Shown in pieces: positions 26,105 to 35,101 of a stretch of 39,840 bases of DNA. This DNA comes from Hyphomicrobiales bacterium (GTDB taxonomy: Bacteria > Pseudomonadota > Alphaproteobacteria > Rhizobiales > Rhizobiaceae). The first letter of the stretch is position 1. The number at the start of each line of letters is the position of its first letter. The stretch is from positions 1-39,840 of the forward strand of contig UCEY01000038.1 in NCBI GenBank assembly GCA_900471605.1, in the 5' to 3' direction. The notes beneath the pieces were generated by a model. The model was not told the origin of the DNA and ran no database searches. It saw only the letters and a list, made by a program, of their open reading frames with translations. The position numbers were made by a program, and so were the translations under genes.

Positions 26105-27091
26105 TTACCGCACCGTCTTGCGCTCGACCATTGAGACCGGGATGACCTGAAGGCGGGTTTCCTGATCGTCGGATTCGAGCGCCGCAACCACGCTCTCGGT
26201 AAGCGCCGAGAATGACTGCGCTACGGTCGTCAATTCATAACTCTTCCAGGCAGCCTGCGGGATGTCATCGAAGCCGACGACTGACAGGTCTTCTGGCACT
26301 TTGCGCCCCGCTTCCTTGCGGGCCGCATCCAGAAATCCGAGCGCCAGAAGATCGGTTACGCAGAATGCGCCGTTGATCGAGCGATCTTCGAGAAGCTCGC
26401 AGCCCGCCCGGTAACCGCTGTCATAACTCGTCGGTCCTTCCGACCACGGGACGACCTCTGCGCCCGCGGCTTTCATTCGTTGGCTGAATGCCGTCGCGCG
26501 ACGGACTTGGGCGGGCGTGTTGCTGCCACTCGTCACCAGCGCCACTTTCGTACATTTCGCCTGCAGCAAGCGTTGCGCTGCGAGATCCGCGCCGCGAGAA
26601 TCATCCGTCAGCACCAGGCAGGTGTCGGTGCGTTCAAGCGCCTGGTTGACGAGAATGAGCCTGACACCGTTCGCCGTGCATTGATCGATGATGGTGGACG
26701 GTGGCTCGCCGGAGAGAACGACAATTGCCCGGGCGCGAAACTCGAACAGAAGTTCGATCAGCGGCGCAATGTCCTTACGGGCATCGGCGGCATTGAGAAG
26801 AAGACACTGCATGCCCTTTCGCAAAAGCGCGATACTCAAGAGATCGAGCTGTTTCGCGATAAAGGGCGAAGCGATGTTGGCGCCGACCACCCCGATCAGG
26901 TTGGAGCGGTCATTGTTCAGGCCCTGCGCCAACCGGTTCACCCGATAGCCCAGTGCTTGAGCTGCCTTGAGGACCTTGCGCTTGACTGCAGGCGAAACAC
27001 TGCCGCCTTCGGTAAAAGTCCGTGAGACCGCGGAACGGGACACTCCGGCGCGCTTTGCCACTTCTTCAGCCGTCACGAACGCTCGCGCCAT
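26105..27091 (-). CDS. LacI-family regulator of the organophosphate regulon
   Basis: The protein has 328 aa from ATG 27091, with AGGAGG just upstream. The helix-turn-helix FVTAEEVAKRAGVSRSAVSR and hinge VLKAAQALGYRVNRLAQGL are standard. The effector domain ends with DLLALGFLDAAR and VVGFDDIPQAAW. It is convergent with the metallophosphoesterase gene and divergent from the importer operon. The palindromes TGCACACGTGTGCA (22853, 22871) and the variant at 27325 sit in both flanking promoters, so this protein probably controls both operons. The effector is likely the imported compound or its dephosphorylated product. Confidence 0.93.
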   Translation of the reverse strand: MARAFVTAEEVAKRAGVSRSAVSRTFTEGGSVSPAVKRKVLKAAQALGYRVNRLAQGLNNDRSNLIGVVGANIASPFIAKQLDLLSIALLRKGMQCLLLNAADARKDIAPLIELLFEFRARAIVVLSGEPPSTIIDQCTANGVRLILVNQALERTDTCLVLTDDSRGADLAAQRLLQAKCTKVALVTSGSNTPAQVRRATAFSQRMKAAGAEVVPWSEGPTSYDSGYRAGCELLEDRSINGAFCVTDLLALGFLDAARKEAGRKVPEDLSVVGFDDIPQAAWKSYELTTVAQSFSALTESVVAALESDDQETRLQVIPVSMVERKTVR

Positions 27092-27324
27092 GCACCCTCC
27101 TGCCGTCCAACTTCCGATCTCGGTCATCATGCGCCTGTATGGCGGCGACACATAAGTGTCCGGAAATCAGGGTGTCTGCAAGCTCGGAGAGCACGTTCGC
27201 TTGCAAGCGGCTCGCAATACGAAAGCCTATCACAAGAGATTTTTCTACCCCAGAAGCACGGCGAAGCAAAATATCTTGTCTAAATCATATAAAAAAACCA
27301 TTTATAATCAATGGGCTAACATGA

Positions 27325-27377
27325 TGACCACGTGTGCATTTTTTTATTGACAAAAATCCCACGCAAGCAGATTATGT
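27325..27377 (+). promoter_or_regulatory. Importer-operon promoter with operator-like site
   Basis: TGACCACGTGTGCA at 27325-27338 matches 12 of 14 positions of the operator upstream of the first phosphatase operon. TTGACA (27347-27352) follows, with AT-rich TTATGT at 27372-27377 as a possible -10 (spacing slightly long). The site lies just upstream of the -35 instead of over it, so the effect on transcription is less certain here. Confidence 0.55.
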
Positions 27378-27383
27378 ATTCCA

Positions 27384-27418
27384 TGAGCAGACCGTTAATA
27401 GAATTTTTGTTCTGCTCA
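27384..27418. promoter_or_regulatory. 8-bp inverted repeat in the leader
   Basis: TGAGCAGA and TCTGCTCA are perfect complements separated by 19 nt, just downstream of the proposed promoter. It could be a binding site for a second regulator or a leader hairpin; nothing else identifies it. Confidence 0.35.
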
Positions 27419-27654
27419 GGTTCGCGATGATCGGCCTTCGCATGAGGAGTTTGCGGAGATCGATATCCAGGTGGGCAGCTTATGCCGACGACGGATGCGA
27501 GCAGGGAGGATTAGTATAGATCAGCGCGGTATTTCTGTCCTGCAGATGCCGGCCTCGGCCGGATTGCTGGAAGACAGATTCGCGCCGCTTCCCCGCACGT
27601 AATGTTGCCGCTCGCTACCCGATCGTCGCATTCCGAATTCCAAAGGGGAAGAGA

Positions 27655-29505
27655 ATGGCCTTAATCAGTGAAGCAGCGAAGGCGCCGCCCGCGACTGACG
27701 CCGTGCGTCAGCCGACCGCCTGGCAAGGATGGCGTTACCGGGCGAAGGTCGCATCACGCGAACCTACAACGCTGATCGGTTTGCTGACCGCACTTCTATT
27801 CACCTACCTTATCGCCGTCCCGATCGTATCAATCGTTCTTGATGCTGTTCGCGTGCAGTTCGGTCACGAACGGCGGCTCGGCAAGGATATCGGCGATCTG
27901 ACAACCTATTACCTCGACCGCGTTTTCATGTCGCCGGTTTCGGTCGATCTCTTCTGGCGACCGCTGTTCAATACGTTGACGGTGGCGATCGGCGCCATAT
28001 TGCTGTCTCTCGTCATCGGCGGCATCCTTGCCTGGCTGATCAGCAGGACGGATATGTTCGGTCGGCGCTGGTTCGCAACCGCCCTGATCGTTCCCTACAT
28101 GCTGCCTGCGTGGACGTTTGCGCTTGCATGGACGACCCTCTTCAAAAACCGCACCGTAGGCGGTCAGCCGGGGTGGTTCGAGGCTATGGGCCTCACGCCG
28201 CCGGATTGGGTCGCTTATGGCCGTTTCCCGATCACCATTATCTTGGCTCTCCACTATACGCCGTTCGTCCTTCTGCTTTTCGGCTCGGCGCTCCGCCGCT
28301 TCGATTCGCAGCTTGAGGACTCCGCTCGAATTCTGGGCGCCCGGCGATATCAAGTCGCTCTCAAGATCATCCTGCCGCTGATGCGCCCGGCGCTTCTGTC
28401 GTCGATGGTTCTGATTTTCGCAAAGTGCCTCGGCGAATTCGGGGTACCTTACGTACTCGGCCTGCCGGTAAAATTCGAAGTCCTTTCCACCTCGCTGTTT
28501 CGTAGCATTGCCTCCCGTCAGACAGGTGTCGCCGGCGTCGTCGCCGCATCGATCATGATCATCGGCATCATAACGTTGATGATCGACGCACGGCTTGTGC
28601 GGGAAGCCCGACGCTTCGTAACCGTCGGTTCCAAGGGGTCCATGAACCGGCAGAACCGCCTCGGCAATATGCGGCTTGCCGCGACGGTGTTTGCGGCGGC
28701 TATCTTTGTTCTGAGTGTCGGCTTGCCGCTGATGACCCTGTTTCTATCGACGGTCATGAAGATGCCGGCGCGCTTCACGCTCGACAATTTCACTCTCGAT
28801 TACTGGATCGGCACCAACCTCAATACCGTCGCGCTGCAGACAGGCGTGCTTCTGAGTCCGGACCTGTGGTCTGCCGCTAAGAACACACTGACGATCGTCG
28901 GCCTTGCATCGCTGACCTCCGGTATTCTCGGCCTGCTGGTAGGATATGTGGTCATCCGCACCCCGGTTCGCGCACTGTCAGTGTATCTGCGGCAGGTCAC
29001 CTTCTTGCCCTATCTCGTTCCCGGCATTGCATTTGCGGCAGCATATCTCTCGCTGTTTGCCGTCCCGCGCGGTCCCATGCCCGCACTCTACGGCACCGTG
29101 ACCATTCTTGTGCTGGCGCTGATCGCGGACCAGATGCCCTACGCATCCCGTGCAGGCATTTCCGCCATGACGCAGCTCGGCAAGGAGCCTGAGGAAGCCG
29201 CGCAGATTGCCGGTGCGGGCTGGTTCCGCCGCATGATCTCGATCGTCATCCCGATCCAGAAGGGGTCACTCGTCACCGGCGTGCTGCTGCCGTTCATTTC
29301 CGGCATCAAGGGGTTGAGCCTGTTCGTCATCCTCGCCGTGCCAAGCACCGACGTGCTGACGACCTATTCGCTCCGCCTCGTCGATTACCACTACACACAA
29401 GCGGCAAATGCCGTCGTGCTGATGATCGCGGCAATCGCCTACCTTGGAACGCTGGCGGCCCAAAAACTCACCAAGACCAATCTCGCAGAAGGACTCGGAA
29501 GCTGA
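27655..29505 (+). CDS. ABC importer permease, two fused domains (AfuB/FbpB type)
   Basis: This 616-aa membrane protein has two homologous permease halves, each with an EAA-type loop for ATPase contact (DSARILGARRYQVALKI near 223; EEAAQIAGAGWFRRMISI near 508) and about six helices. A fused permease is typical of the ferric/AfuABC branch of importers. That branch also contains transporters for sugar phosphates (AfuABC), phosphonates and thiamine. The start has GGGGAAG upstream. The stop overlaps the ATPase start by one base (TGATG). It is the first gene of the operon. Confidence 0.9.
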   Translation: MALISEAAKAPPATDAVRQPTAWQGWRYRAKVASREPTTLIGLLTALLFTYLIAVPIVSIVLDAVRVQFGHERRLGKDIGDLTTYYLDRVFMSPVSVDLFWRPLFNTLTVAIGAILLSLVIGGILAWLISRTDMFGRRWFATALIVPYMLPAWTFALAWTTLFKNRTVGGQPGWFEAMGLTPPDWVAYGRFPITIILALHYTPFVLLLFGSALRRFDSQLEDSARILGARRYQVALKIILPLMRPALLSSMVLIFAKCLGEFGVPYVLGLPVKFEVLSTSLFRSIASRQTGVAGVVAASIMIIGIITLMIDARLVREARRFVTVGSKGSMNRQNRLGNMRLAATVFAAAIFVLSVGLPLMTLFLSTVMKMPARFTLDNFTLDYWIGTNLNTVALQTGVLLSPDLWSAAKNTLTIVGLASLTSGILGLLVGYVVIRTPVRALSVYLRQVTFLPYLVPGIAFAAAYLSLFAVPRGPMPALYGTVTILVLALIADQMPYASRAGISAMTQLGKEPEEAAQIAGAGWFRRMISIVIPIQKGSLVTGVLLPFISGIKGLSLFVILAVPSTDVLTTYSLRLVDYHYTQAANAVVLMIAAIAYLGTLAAQKLTKTNLAEGLGS

Positions 29506-30638
29506 TGCCGACTATCAATCTCAACGGTGCCCAGAAGAACTACGGCGTCAATTCAGCTAACGCAGTCTCCGATCTAGACCTGGAAATCCGCGATGGCGAG
29601 TTCATGTGCCTTCTGGGACCATCGGGCTGCGGCAAGACGACCACACTGCGGATGATCGCCGGACTGGAAAACCTCTCAGGTGGCGAAATCCGGATCGGCG
29701 AGAGGGTCGTGGATTCTGTTCAGGAAGGGGTATTCGTACCGCCGGAAAAGCGTGAAATGGGCCTCGTCTTCCAGAGCTATGCACTCTGGCCGCACATGAC
29801 GATCGAACGCAACACGGATTTCGGCCTGCGTCTGCGCAAGCTGCCGAAGGCTGAACGCGAAGCGCGGGTCGAACAAGTCATGCAGGCGCTCGATATCGCC
29901 AAATATCGCGACCGCTATCCCTCGCAACTTTCCGGGGGGCAACAACAGCGCGTCGCCCTCGCCCGGATGCTGGCGGTCAATCCAGGTGTGCTTTTGCTCG
30001 ACGAGCCGCTCTCCAACCTCGATGCCCGCCTACGCCTTGAAATGCGAGCCGAGCTCAAACGCATTCACAAGGAATTCAAAACGACGATCGTCTTCGTCAC
30101 CCACGACCAATGGGAGGCAATGACGCTCGCAACCACGATCGCCGTTATGAACAACGGCACCCTTCAGCAGATGGGCACGCCGAACGAGATCTATGATCGC
30201 CCGGCCAATCGCTTCGTTGCGGAGTTTGTCGGCAGCCCCCCAATCAACATCCTCGAGCTGGATACCAGCGACATGACCGACATCGCCCGGGAGGCGGCCG
30301 TATTCCTCTCCGCACGACATCCATCGCTGAAAGGCATCGGCGCGATCGGCATCCGTCCGGAAGCGATCGGCTACACCGCGGACAAGGCGCAGATCCCACC
30401 TGGCAGCTTCGGCGGCGAGATGATCGTGACGGGCGTGCTGCCAACGGGCGGCAGCTGGATCCTCGAACTCCGAAGCGACAACAACACGCTCTTTCTGACG
30501 ACGTCGGTCCTGCCTCGGGTAGAACCTGGCTCGAAAACGCATTTCTACGCGGAGACGAGCGCGCTGCATGTCTTCGACAAGACCGGCATGAGGATCTCGG
30601 AAGCGGATGCGCTTCTCAGGGCCGCCGCCATCAACTGA
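29505..30638 (+). CDS. ABC importer ATPase (AfuC/FbpC/PotA type)
   Basis: This 377-aa ATP-binding subunit has Walker A GPSGCGKTT (about 38-46), signature LSGGQQQRVALARM, Walker B VLLLDEPLSNLDA and the switch His in VTHDQWEAM. A C-terminal TOBE-like domain follows (about 240-370). It works as a homodimer on the fused permease. It is translationally coupled to the permease by a one-base overlap and followed by the binding-protein genes. Confidence 0.93.
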   Translation: MPTINLNGAQKNYGVNSANAVSDLDLEIRDGEFMCLLGPSGCGKTTTLRMIAGLENLSGGEIRIGERVVDSVQEGVFVPPEKREMGLVFQSYALWPHMTIERNTDFGLRLRKLPKAEREARVEQVMQALDIAKYRDRYPSQLSGGQQQRVALARMLAVNPGVLLLDEPLSNLDARLRLEMRAELKRIHKEFKTTIVFVTHDQWEAMTLATTIAVMNNGTLQQMGTPNEIYDRPANRFVAEFVGSPPINILELDTSDMTDIAREAAVFLSARHPSLKGIGAIGIRPEAIGYTADKAQIPPGSFGGEMIVTGVLPTGGSWILELRSDNNTLFLTTSVLPRVEPGSKTHFYAETSALHVFDKTGMRISEADALLRAAAIN

Positions 30639-30679
30639 AACACTGCAAGGAAAACCACGACTCAAGGGAGGTAAAGTCG

Positions 30680-31819
30680 ATGATTTCTCGCACGAACAAC
30701 ACTTTTTACCGAAGGGCGCAGTCAATGCTGCTCTCGGTGGCCATTCTGGCCGGAACAGCTGAAGCATCAATGGCTGCAGACGCCTTTGATCTGCAGGCCC
30801 TGATCGAAGCCGCAAAGAAGGAGGCCCCGATAACCGTCTACGATAGTACCGGCAAGATCGTGGACATGGCGAAAGCCTTCTCGGCCAAGTACGGGCTCCA
30901 CGCAGAGGGAGCGAAGGTAAAGGCAGCGGCACAGCTCGAGATGATGATCCGTGAAGCCCAGGCCAAGAACGTTCAGGGCGACGTCTCGATTGTAAGCGAC
31001 GCTCCGGCTGCCATGGCTCAGCTTCTGCCGCAGGGTTTCGCGGAAAGCTGGCTGCCGCCGGACATGGCGTCCAAAATCCCTGCGGAATATCAGACCCCGC
31101 TGACAGTCGTCACGAGCGCCAACGTCTGGGCCTATAACACCGCTCTTTTTGACAAGTGCCCTATTACCAACATCTGGCAACTTACCGAGCCCAAGTGGAA
31201 GGGCAAGGTGGCGATGCAGGATCCGCTGGGCAAATCATCCTACATCGATTGGTTCAATCAGATGGCGAAGCACGGCGACGACAAGATCGCCGCTGCCTAC
31301 AAGGACCTTTACGGCAAGGATCTTGAAGCGGGCGAAAGCAGCGCGACCGCAGCATGGGTCAAGGCGCTCGCTGCCAACAGTCCACTGCTCACCGATGCCG
31401 ACGCCGGCGCGGCCGACGCAGTCGCCGCACCGGGGCAGACCCAGCCTTTCATGGGCATGATCAGTTCGGCAAAGTTTCGCGACAACAAGGACAAGGGCAT
31501 GAAGCTCGGCCTCTGCAAGGATCTGAAACCGTGGCTGGGGTGGATGTATCCAGGCATCGGCCTGATCGCCAAGGGCACCAGGAGCCCGAATGCAGCAAGG
31601 TTGTTCATCCACTACGTGATGACTGCCGAAGGCATCGCACCCCAGGCGGAAGACGGGAAGATATCGACCAACCGTGACGTCTCCCTCCCCGCAGACGAAC
31701 CTTCCGGCATCGGTGGCGTGCTTAGCCAGGTCCTTCCCTACCAGATGGCGACGAGCCTTGGAGACTGGGACGGCCGCGATGCATGGCAGGATTTCTGGCG
31801 CTTGAATTACAAAAAATAA
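30680..31819 (+). CDS. Periplasmic binding protein, tandem copy 1
   Basis: The protein has 379 aa with a signal peptide (cleavage near EASMAADAF). The mature part is of the ferric/AfuA-like type II fold: ITVYDSTGKIVDMA, LTEPKWKGKVA, a Cys in FDKCP and another in LGLCKD. No adjacent Tyr-Tyr pair, the ferric-binding hallmark of FbpA, is present, which argues against iron. It starts after GGGAGG and shares long blocks with the next two genes. It feeds the importer encoded before it; the phosphatases downstream suggest a phosphorylated ligand. Confidence 0.88.
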   Translation: MISRTNNTFYRRAQSMLLSVAILAGTAEASMAADAFDLQALIEAAKKEAPITVYDSTGKIVDMAKAFSAKYGLHAEGAKVKAAAQLEMMIREAQAKNVQGDVSIVSDAPAAMAQLLPQGFAESWLPPDMASKIPAEYQTPLTVVTSANVWAYNTALFDKCPITNIWQLTEPKWKGKVAMQDPLGKSSYIDWFNQMAKHGDDKIAAAYKDLYGKDLEAGESSATAAWVKALAANSPLLTDADAGAADAVAAPGQTQPFMGMISSAKFRDNKDKGMKLGLCKDLKPWLGWMYPGIGLIAKGTRSPNAARLFIHYVMTAEGIAPQAEDGKISTNRDVSLPADEPSGIGGVLSQVLPYQMATSLGDWDGRDAWQDFWRLNYKK

Positions 31820-31831
31820 CGGGAGGGACAA

Positions 31832-32959
31832 ATGAAGACGTTGAGAAAGCACAGGGCTGCCGGTGCGGCCAGCTGGGTATTGGCTGCCTTGCTGCCCGCC
31901 GGCATCGCGGCGGCGCAGGAGAACAAATTCAATCTCGAGGCTCTCATCGAGGCGGCACGTAAGGAACAGCCCATCACGGTCTATGCCGTGACAGGAAAGA
32001 TCGTCGACACGACAAAGGCATTTTCCGAAAAATACGGGGTGAAGGCGGCCGGCAAGAAGGTCAACGAAGCCACGCAGATCGAACTTATGATCCGCGAGCA
32101 TCAGGCTGGAAACGTCGTGGGTGATATCAGCGTCGCGACGGATGTCGCGTCCGCAATGGGGCAGCTTCTGCCGGAAGGCATCGCTACAAGCTGGACGCCA
32201 CCCGATATCGCCGCCGATATTCCGGAAAAGTACCGCAACCCGCTCGTGGTCGTCTCTGATCCGCATGTCTGGACCTACAACACCCAGAAATACGACAAAT
32301 GCCCCGTCGACAACATCTGGCAACTGACCGAACCGGAGTGGAAGAGCAAGGTCGCAATGCTCGACCTGTTCGACAAGCCGCTCTATGCGGACTGGTTCAA
32401 CCAGATGGAAAAGCATCACGATGGAGACATGGCGCGTGCCTATGAACTCCGGTACGGCAAGAAGCTCGATACAGGCAAGGAAAGCGCTACGGCTGCCTGG
32501 GTAAAGGCTTTTGCCCAGAACGGTCCGCTGCTGTCCGACTCCACGACCGTCGCCAATGCTGCCGGCGCGCCCAACCAGGCGAACCCGTTCTTCGTCATCA
32601 CCTCCACGGCCAAATACCGCGACAATATCACAAGCGGCCTCAAGCTCGGGATGTGCACCGATATCAAGCCGTTTGCAGGCTTCCTTTATCCGGGCTTCGG
32701 GCTGATTGCAGCAAAGACGAAGAGCCCCAACGCCGCCAAGCTGTTCATCCGCTATCTGATGACGGCGGAAGGCGTTGCGCCGCAGACCGTGGACGGAAAG
32801 GTCTCCGGCAATTCCAAGATCAGCCTGCCTGCGGATGAGCCATCAGGCGTCTCGGCACATCTTGGCCGGTTGATGGCTTTCGAAGCGGAAACGGCAGGCG
32901 ACGATCTCGACAAGCGCGAAAGCTGGCAGGATCTCTGGCGCGTAAACTACAGAAAATGA
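31832..32959 (+). CDS. Periplasmic binding protein, tandem copy 2
   Basis: The protein has 375 aa with a signal peptide ending near GIAAAQEN. It is paralogous over its full length to the copies before and after, including WQLTEPEWKSKVAM, DWFNQMEKH and the Cys pair. It is the most divergent of the three at sites that are otherwise shared: YAVTGKIV where the others have YDSTGKIV, and ATDVASAMGQ where they have SDAPAAMAQ or TDTPAALAQ. These differences lie in segments likely to face the ligand, so it may bind a different compound. It lies 12 bp after copy 1. Confidence 0.88.
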   Translation: MKTLRKHRAAGAASWVLAALLPAGIAAAQENKFNLEALIEAARKEQPITVYAVTGKIVDTTKAFSEKYGVKAAGKKVNEATQIELMIREHQAGNVVGDISVATDVASAMGQLLPEGIATSWTPPDIAADIPEKYRNPLVVVSDPHVWTYNTQKYDKCPVDNIWQLTEPEWKSKVAMLDLFDKPLYADWFNQMEKHHDGDMARAYELRYGKKLDTGKESATAAWVKAFAQNGPLLSDSTTVANAAGAPNQANPFFVITSTAKYRDNITSGLKLGMCTDIKPFAGFLYPGFGLIAAKTKSPNAAKLFIRYLMTAEGVAPQTVDGKVSGNSKISLPADEPSGVSAHLGRLMAFEAETAGDDLDKRESWQDLWRVNYRK

Positions 32960-33005
32960 GCAAAGCGCAGACGACCCCGTCAGCGCCATTCCTTGGGAGG
33001 GGGAA

Positions 33006-34130
33006 GTGAACAAAATGATATCCGCAAAACGCATGGTGAAACTGTCGGCCTTGGCTCTGGCAGTCGGGCTCGGTGCTCCGCACGTACGCGCTGCAGACGA
33101 TCTCAACGCATTGATCGAAGCCGCCAAAAAGGAAAAGCCGATCAGCGTCTATGACAGCACCGGCAAGATCGTTGAAATGGCGGAGGGATTTACGAAAAAA
33201 TACGGTTTGAAGGCGACCGGGGTAAAGGTTTCGGCAAACAACCAGCTGGAAATGATTATCCGCGAAAGCCAGGCCGACAATGTTCAGGGCGACGTCGCGC
33301 TCATTACCGACACTCCGGCAGCACTTGCACAGTTGCTGCCGCAAGGTTTCGTCCAGAGCTATCTGCCGGACGACATGAAGGCGAAGATTCCTTCTGAATT
33401 CCAGAACCCTCTGGCGATCTCCACCAACGCCAATGTCTGGGCCTACAATACCGAAGTCTATGACAAATGCCCGGTCGCAAACCTTTGGGAGATCACGGAG
33501 CCAAAGTGGAAGGGCAAGGTCGCGCTCGTCGATCCGTTGACCAAGAGCACCTACACGGACTGGTTCAACCAGATGGAGAAGCATGCCGACGGCAAGGTCG
33601 CCGACGCATACAAGGCGCTTTACGGCAAGCCACTCCAAACCAAGGAAAAAAGCGCGTCTGCGGCCTGGATCAAGGCGGTAGCGGCAAACGCGCCATTGCT
33701 GGTCGATGGTGACGATCCCGCCTCGGAAGCGATCGGTGCGCCGGGGCAGAAGACGCCATTCTTCGGCTTGCTGAGCTCTGCCAAATTCAGGGACAACAAG
33801 GACAAGGGCTACAAGCTCGGCCTTTGCAAGGAACTGCAGCCCTGGGTGGGATGGACCTACACCAAACTCGGTCTCATCGCCACCAAGACGAAGAGCCCGA
33901 ACATGGCGAAGCTCTTCATTCGTTACGTCCTGACGGAAGAGGGCATCACCCCACAGATGAAGGACGGCAAGCTGCCCACCAACATCGACGTAAAAATGCC
34001 TGCCGACGAGCCTTCTGGCTTGGTGGCAGTCTCCAACCATCTCTTCGCCTACGACGCATCGACCGGCCTGGCGGATTTCGAACGCCGCGAGGAATGGCAG
34101 GACTTCTGGCGCCTTAACTACAGCAAATGA
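33006..34130 (+). CDS. Periplasmic binding protein, tandem copy 3
   Basis: The protein has 374 aa with a signal peptide (cleavage near PHVRAADD). The start is taken as GTG 33006, with GGGAGGGGG just upstream; ATG 33015 is the alternative. It is closest to copy 1 in shared motifs (VYDSTGKIV, LLPQGF, ITEPKWKGKVAL, KFRDNKDKG). It keeps the Cys pair and lacks a Tyr-Tyr pair. A 12-bp hairpin follows it before the phosphatase genes, which should keep binding-protein mRNA abundant. Confidence 0.88.
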   Translation: MNKMISAKRMVKLSALALAVGLGAPHVRAADDLNALIEAAKKEKPISVYDSTGKIVEMAEGFTKKYGLKATGVKVSANNQLEMIIRESQADNVQGDVALITDTPAALAQLLPQGFVQSYLPDDMKAKIPSEFQNPLAISTNANVWAYNTEVYDKCPVANLWEITEPKWKGKVALVDPLTKSTYTDWFNQMEKHADGKVADAYKALYGKPLQTKEKSASAAWIKAVAANAPLLVDGDDPASEAIGAPGQKTPFFGLLSSAKFRDNKDKGYKLGLCKELQPWVGWTYTKLGLIATKTKSPNMAKLFIRYVLTEEGITPQMKDGKLPTNIDVKMPADEPSGLVAVSNHLFAYDASTGLADFERREEWQDFWRLNYSK

Positions 34131-34136
34131 CCCCTC

Positions 34137-34168
34137 TCCGGCACGCGGCACCCCGTCCGCGTGCCGGA
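34137..34168 (+). other. Intercistronic stem-loop after the binding proteins
   Basis: TCCGGCACGCGG and CCGCGTGCCGGA form a perfect 12-bp GC-rich stem with an 8-nt loop. No U-tract follows, so it probably stabilises the upstream mRNA or partly terminates, lowering expression of the phosphatase genes relative to the binding proteins. The sugar locus has a similar hairpin after its binding-protein gene. Confidence 0.7.
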
Positions 34169-34190
34169 ACCTTGATGATGGAACAATGAC

Positions 34191-35096
34191 ATGACCAGTT
34201 TTCAAAAAGCTTCGGACGATTTGCCGGAGACCCGAGAACAGCGCGTGGCTGAGGCAAAACGCCTTGTGGCTGTGGCCACGATGGCGGCCCGCGCGGTTCA
34301 GGCGCCGCTAATGGCGGCTTTCAGATCGGATATGGAGGTAGACTACAAACGCGACCTACACGATATCGTCACCGTGCACGACAAGACTGCCGAGCTTACC
34401 ATCCGCAATATTATTCTAGAAAATGAGCCGAATTCGGTCATTCTCGGGGAAGAAGGCGGACAGATCGGCGATGGAGACATCCAGTGGTATGTCGACCCCA
34501 TCGATGGCACGGCAAACTTCGCCAGCGGCTTTGCTTTCTGGTGCGTATCGATTGCTGCCGTTCGAAACGGCAGCGTCGTTGCCGGCGTCGTGTTCGATCC
34601 CGTTGCGAACGCGCTGTTCTCGGCCGATCTCGAGCATTCCTACCTGGATGGCCAGATCATACGATCGAAGGCCGTAGACGACGAGCGGCGTGCGACGCTG
34701 ATCACCGGCTATCCTGTTTCGCGCGATTTTCACCTCGACGGCCGAGAGATTGCCCTTTCCCGTTTCGGTGATCTCGTGGACACATTTTCCACCGTGCGAC
34801 GGCCCGGTAGCGCCGCGCTTAGCATCGCGCATGTGGCGGCTGGTTTCGTCGATGTGGCAGCCGGCTTTGGTGTCAATTCCTGGGATGTGGCGGCCGCGAT
34901 CCTGATTCTGAAGAACGCCGGCGGCCGTTACGAGCCCCTTAGTTTAGGAAAAGTGCACCCTAGCAGCGCTGATTTCATGTGCCCAGGCTATGTCGCCACC
35001 GGCAATGGGGGTGAGTACCCAACGCTCAATCGGATCGCGCGGGACATCTCCGCCGGTCGCGTCGGGAAACTTCTGGCGAGCAACGGGGCGAAGTAA
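34191..35096 (+). CDS. Inositol-monophosphatase-family phosphatase 2
   Basis: The protein has 301 aa, with LGEEGG (Glu87/Glu88), VDPIDGTANF (Asp102, Asp105) and NSWDVAAA supplying the metal site. The final Gly of the usual WDxAAG is Ala here. There is no signal peptide. It is a diverged relative of the phosphatase encoded at 22902-23747, sharing the central motifs but not the specificity-determining flanks. It is followed 5 bp later by a second CX5R phosphatase, repeating the gene order of the first operon. Confidence 0.9.
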   Translation: MTSFQKASDDLPETREQRVAEAKRLVAVATMAARAVQAPLMAAFRSDMEVDYKRDLHDIVTVHDKTAELTIRNIILENEPNSVILGEEGGQIGDGDIQWYVDPIDGTANFASGFAFWCVSIAAVRNGSVVAGVVFDPVANALFSADLEHSYLDGQIIRSKAVDDERRATLITGYPVSRDFHLDGREIALSRFGDLVDTFSTVRRPGSAALSIAHVAAGFVDVAAGFGVNSWDVAAAILILKNAGGRYEPLSLGKVHPSSADFMCPGYVATGNGGEYPTLNRIARDISAGRVGKLLASNGAK

Positions 35097-35101
35097 CGAA
35101 T

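Larger units (their letters stand above)
27092..27654. other. Long regulatory intergenic region
   Basis: These 560 bp hold the LacI-gene promoter and the importer-operon promoter. Visible elements are inverted repeats GACAC/GTGTC (27147-27160) and TGCAAGC/GCTTGCA (27177-27205), the operator-like site at 27325, and a TTGACA at 27347. An 8-bp inverted repeat lies at 27384-27418. A stretch after 27420 reads protein-like in one frame (DDRPSHEEFAEIDIQVGS) but lacks a start. It may be a gene relic or a long 5' leader. Confidence 0.5.

Noticed and set aside
27334..27519. Small gene in the importer leader
   Set aside because: Starts within the promoter/operator, has no ribosome binding site and shows no recognisable feature.
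27655..34130. Ferric iron uptake operon
   Set aside because: The importer type is often labelled iron(III), but the three binding proteins lack the adjacent Tyr-Tyr pair and the operon is full of phosphatases and a phosphate transporter, with no siderophore or Fur-linked genes.
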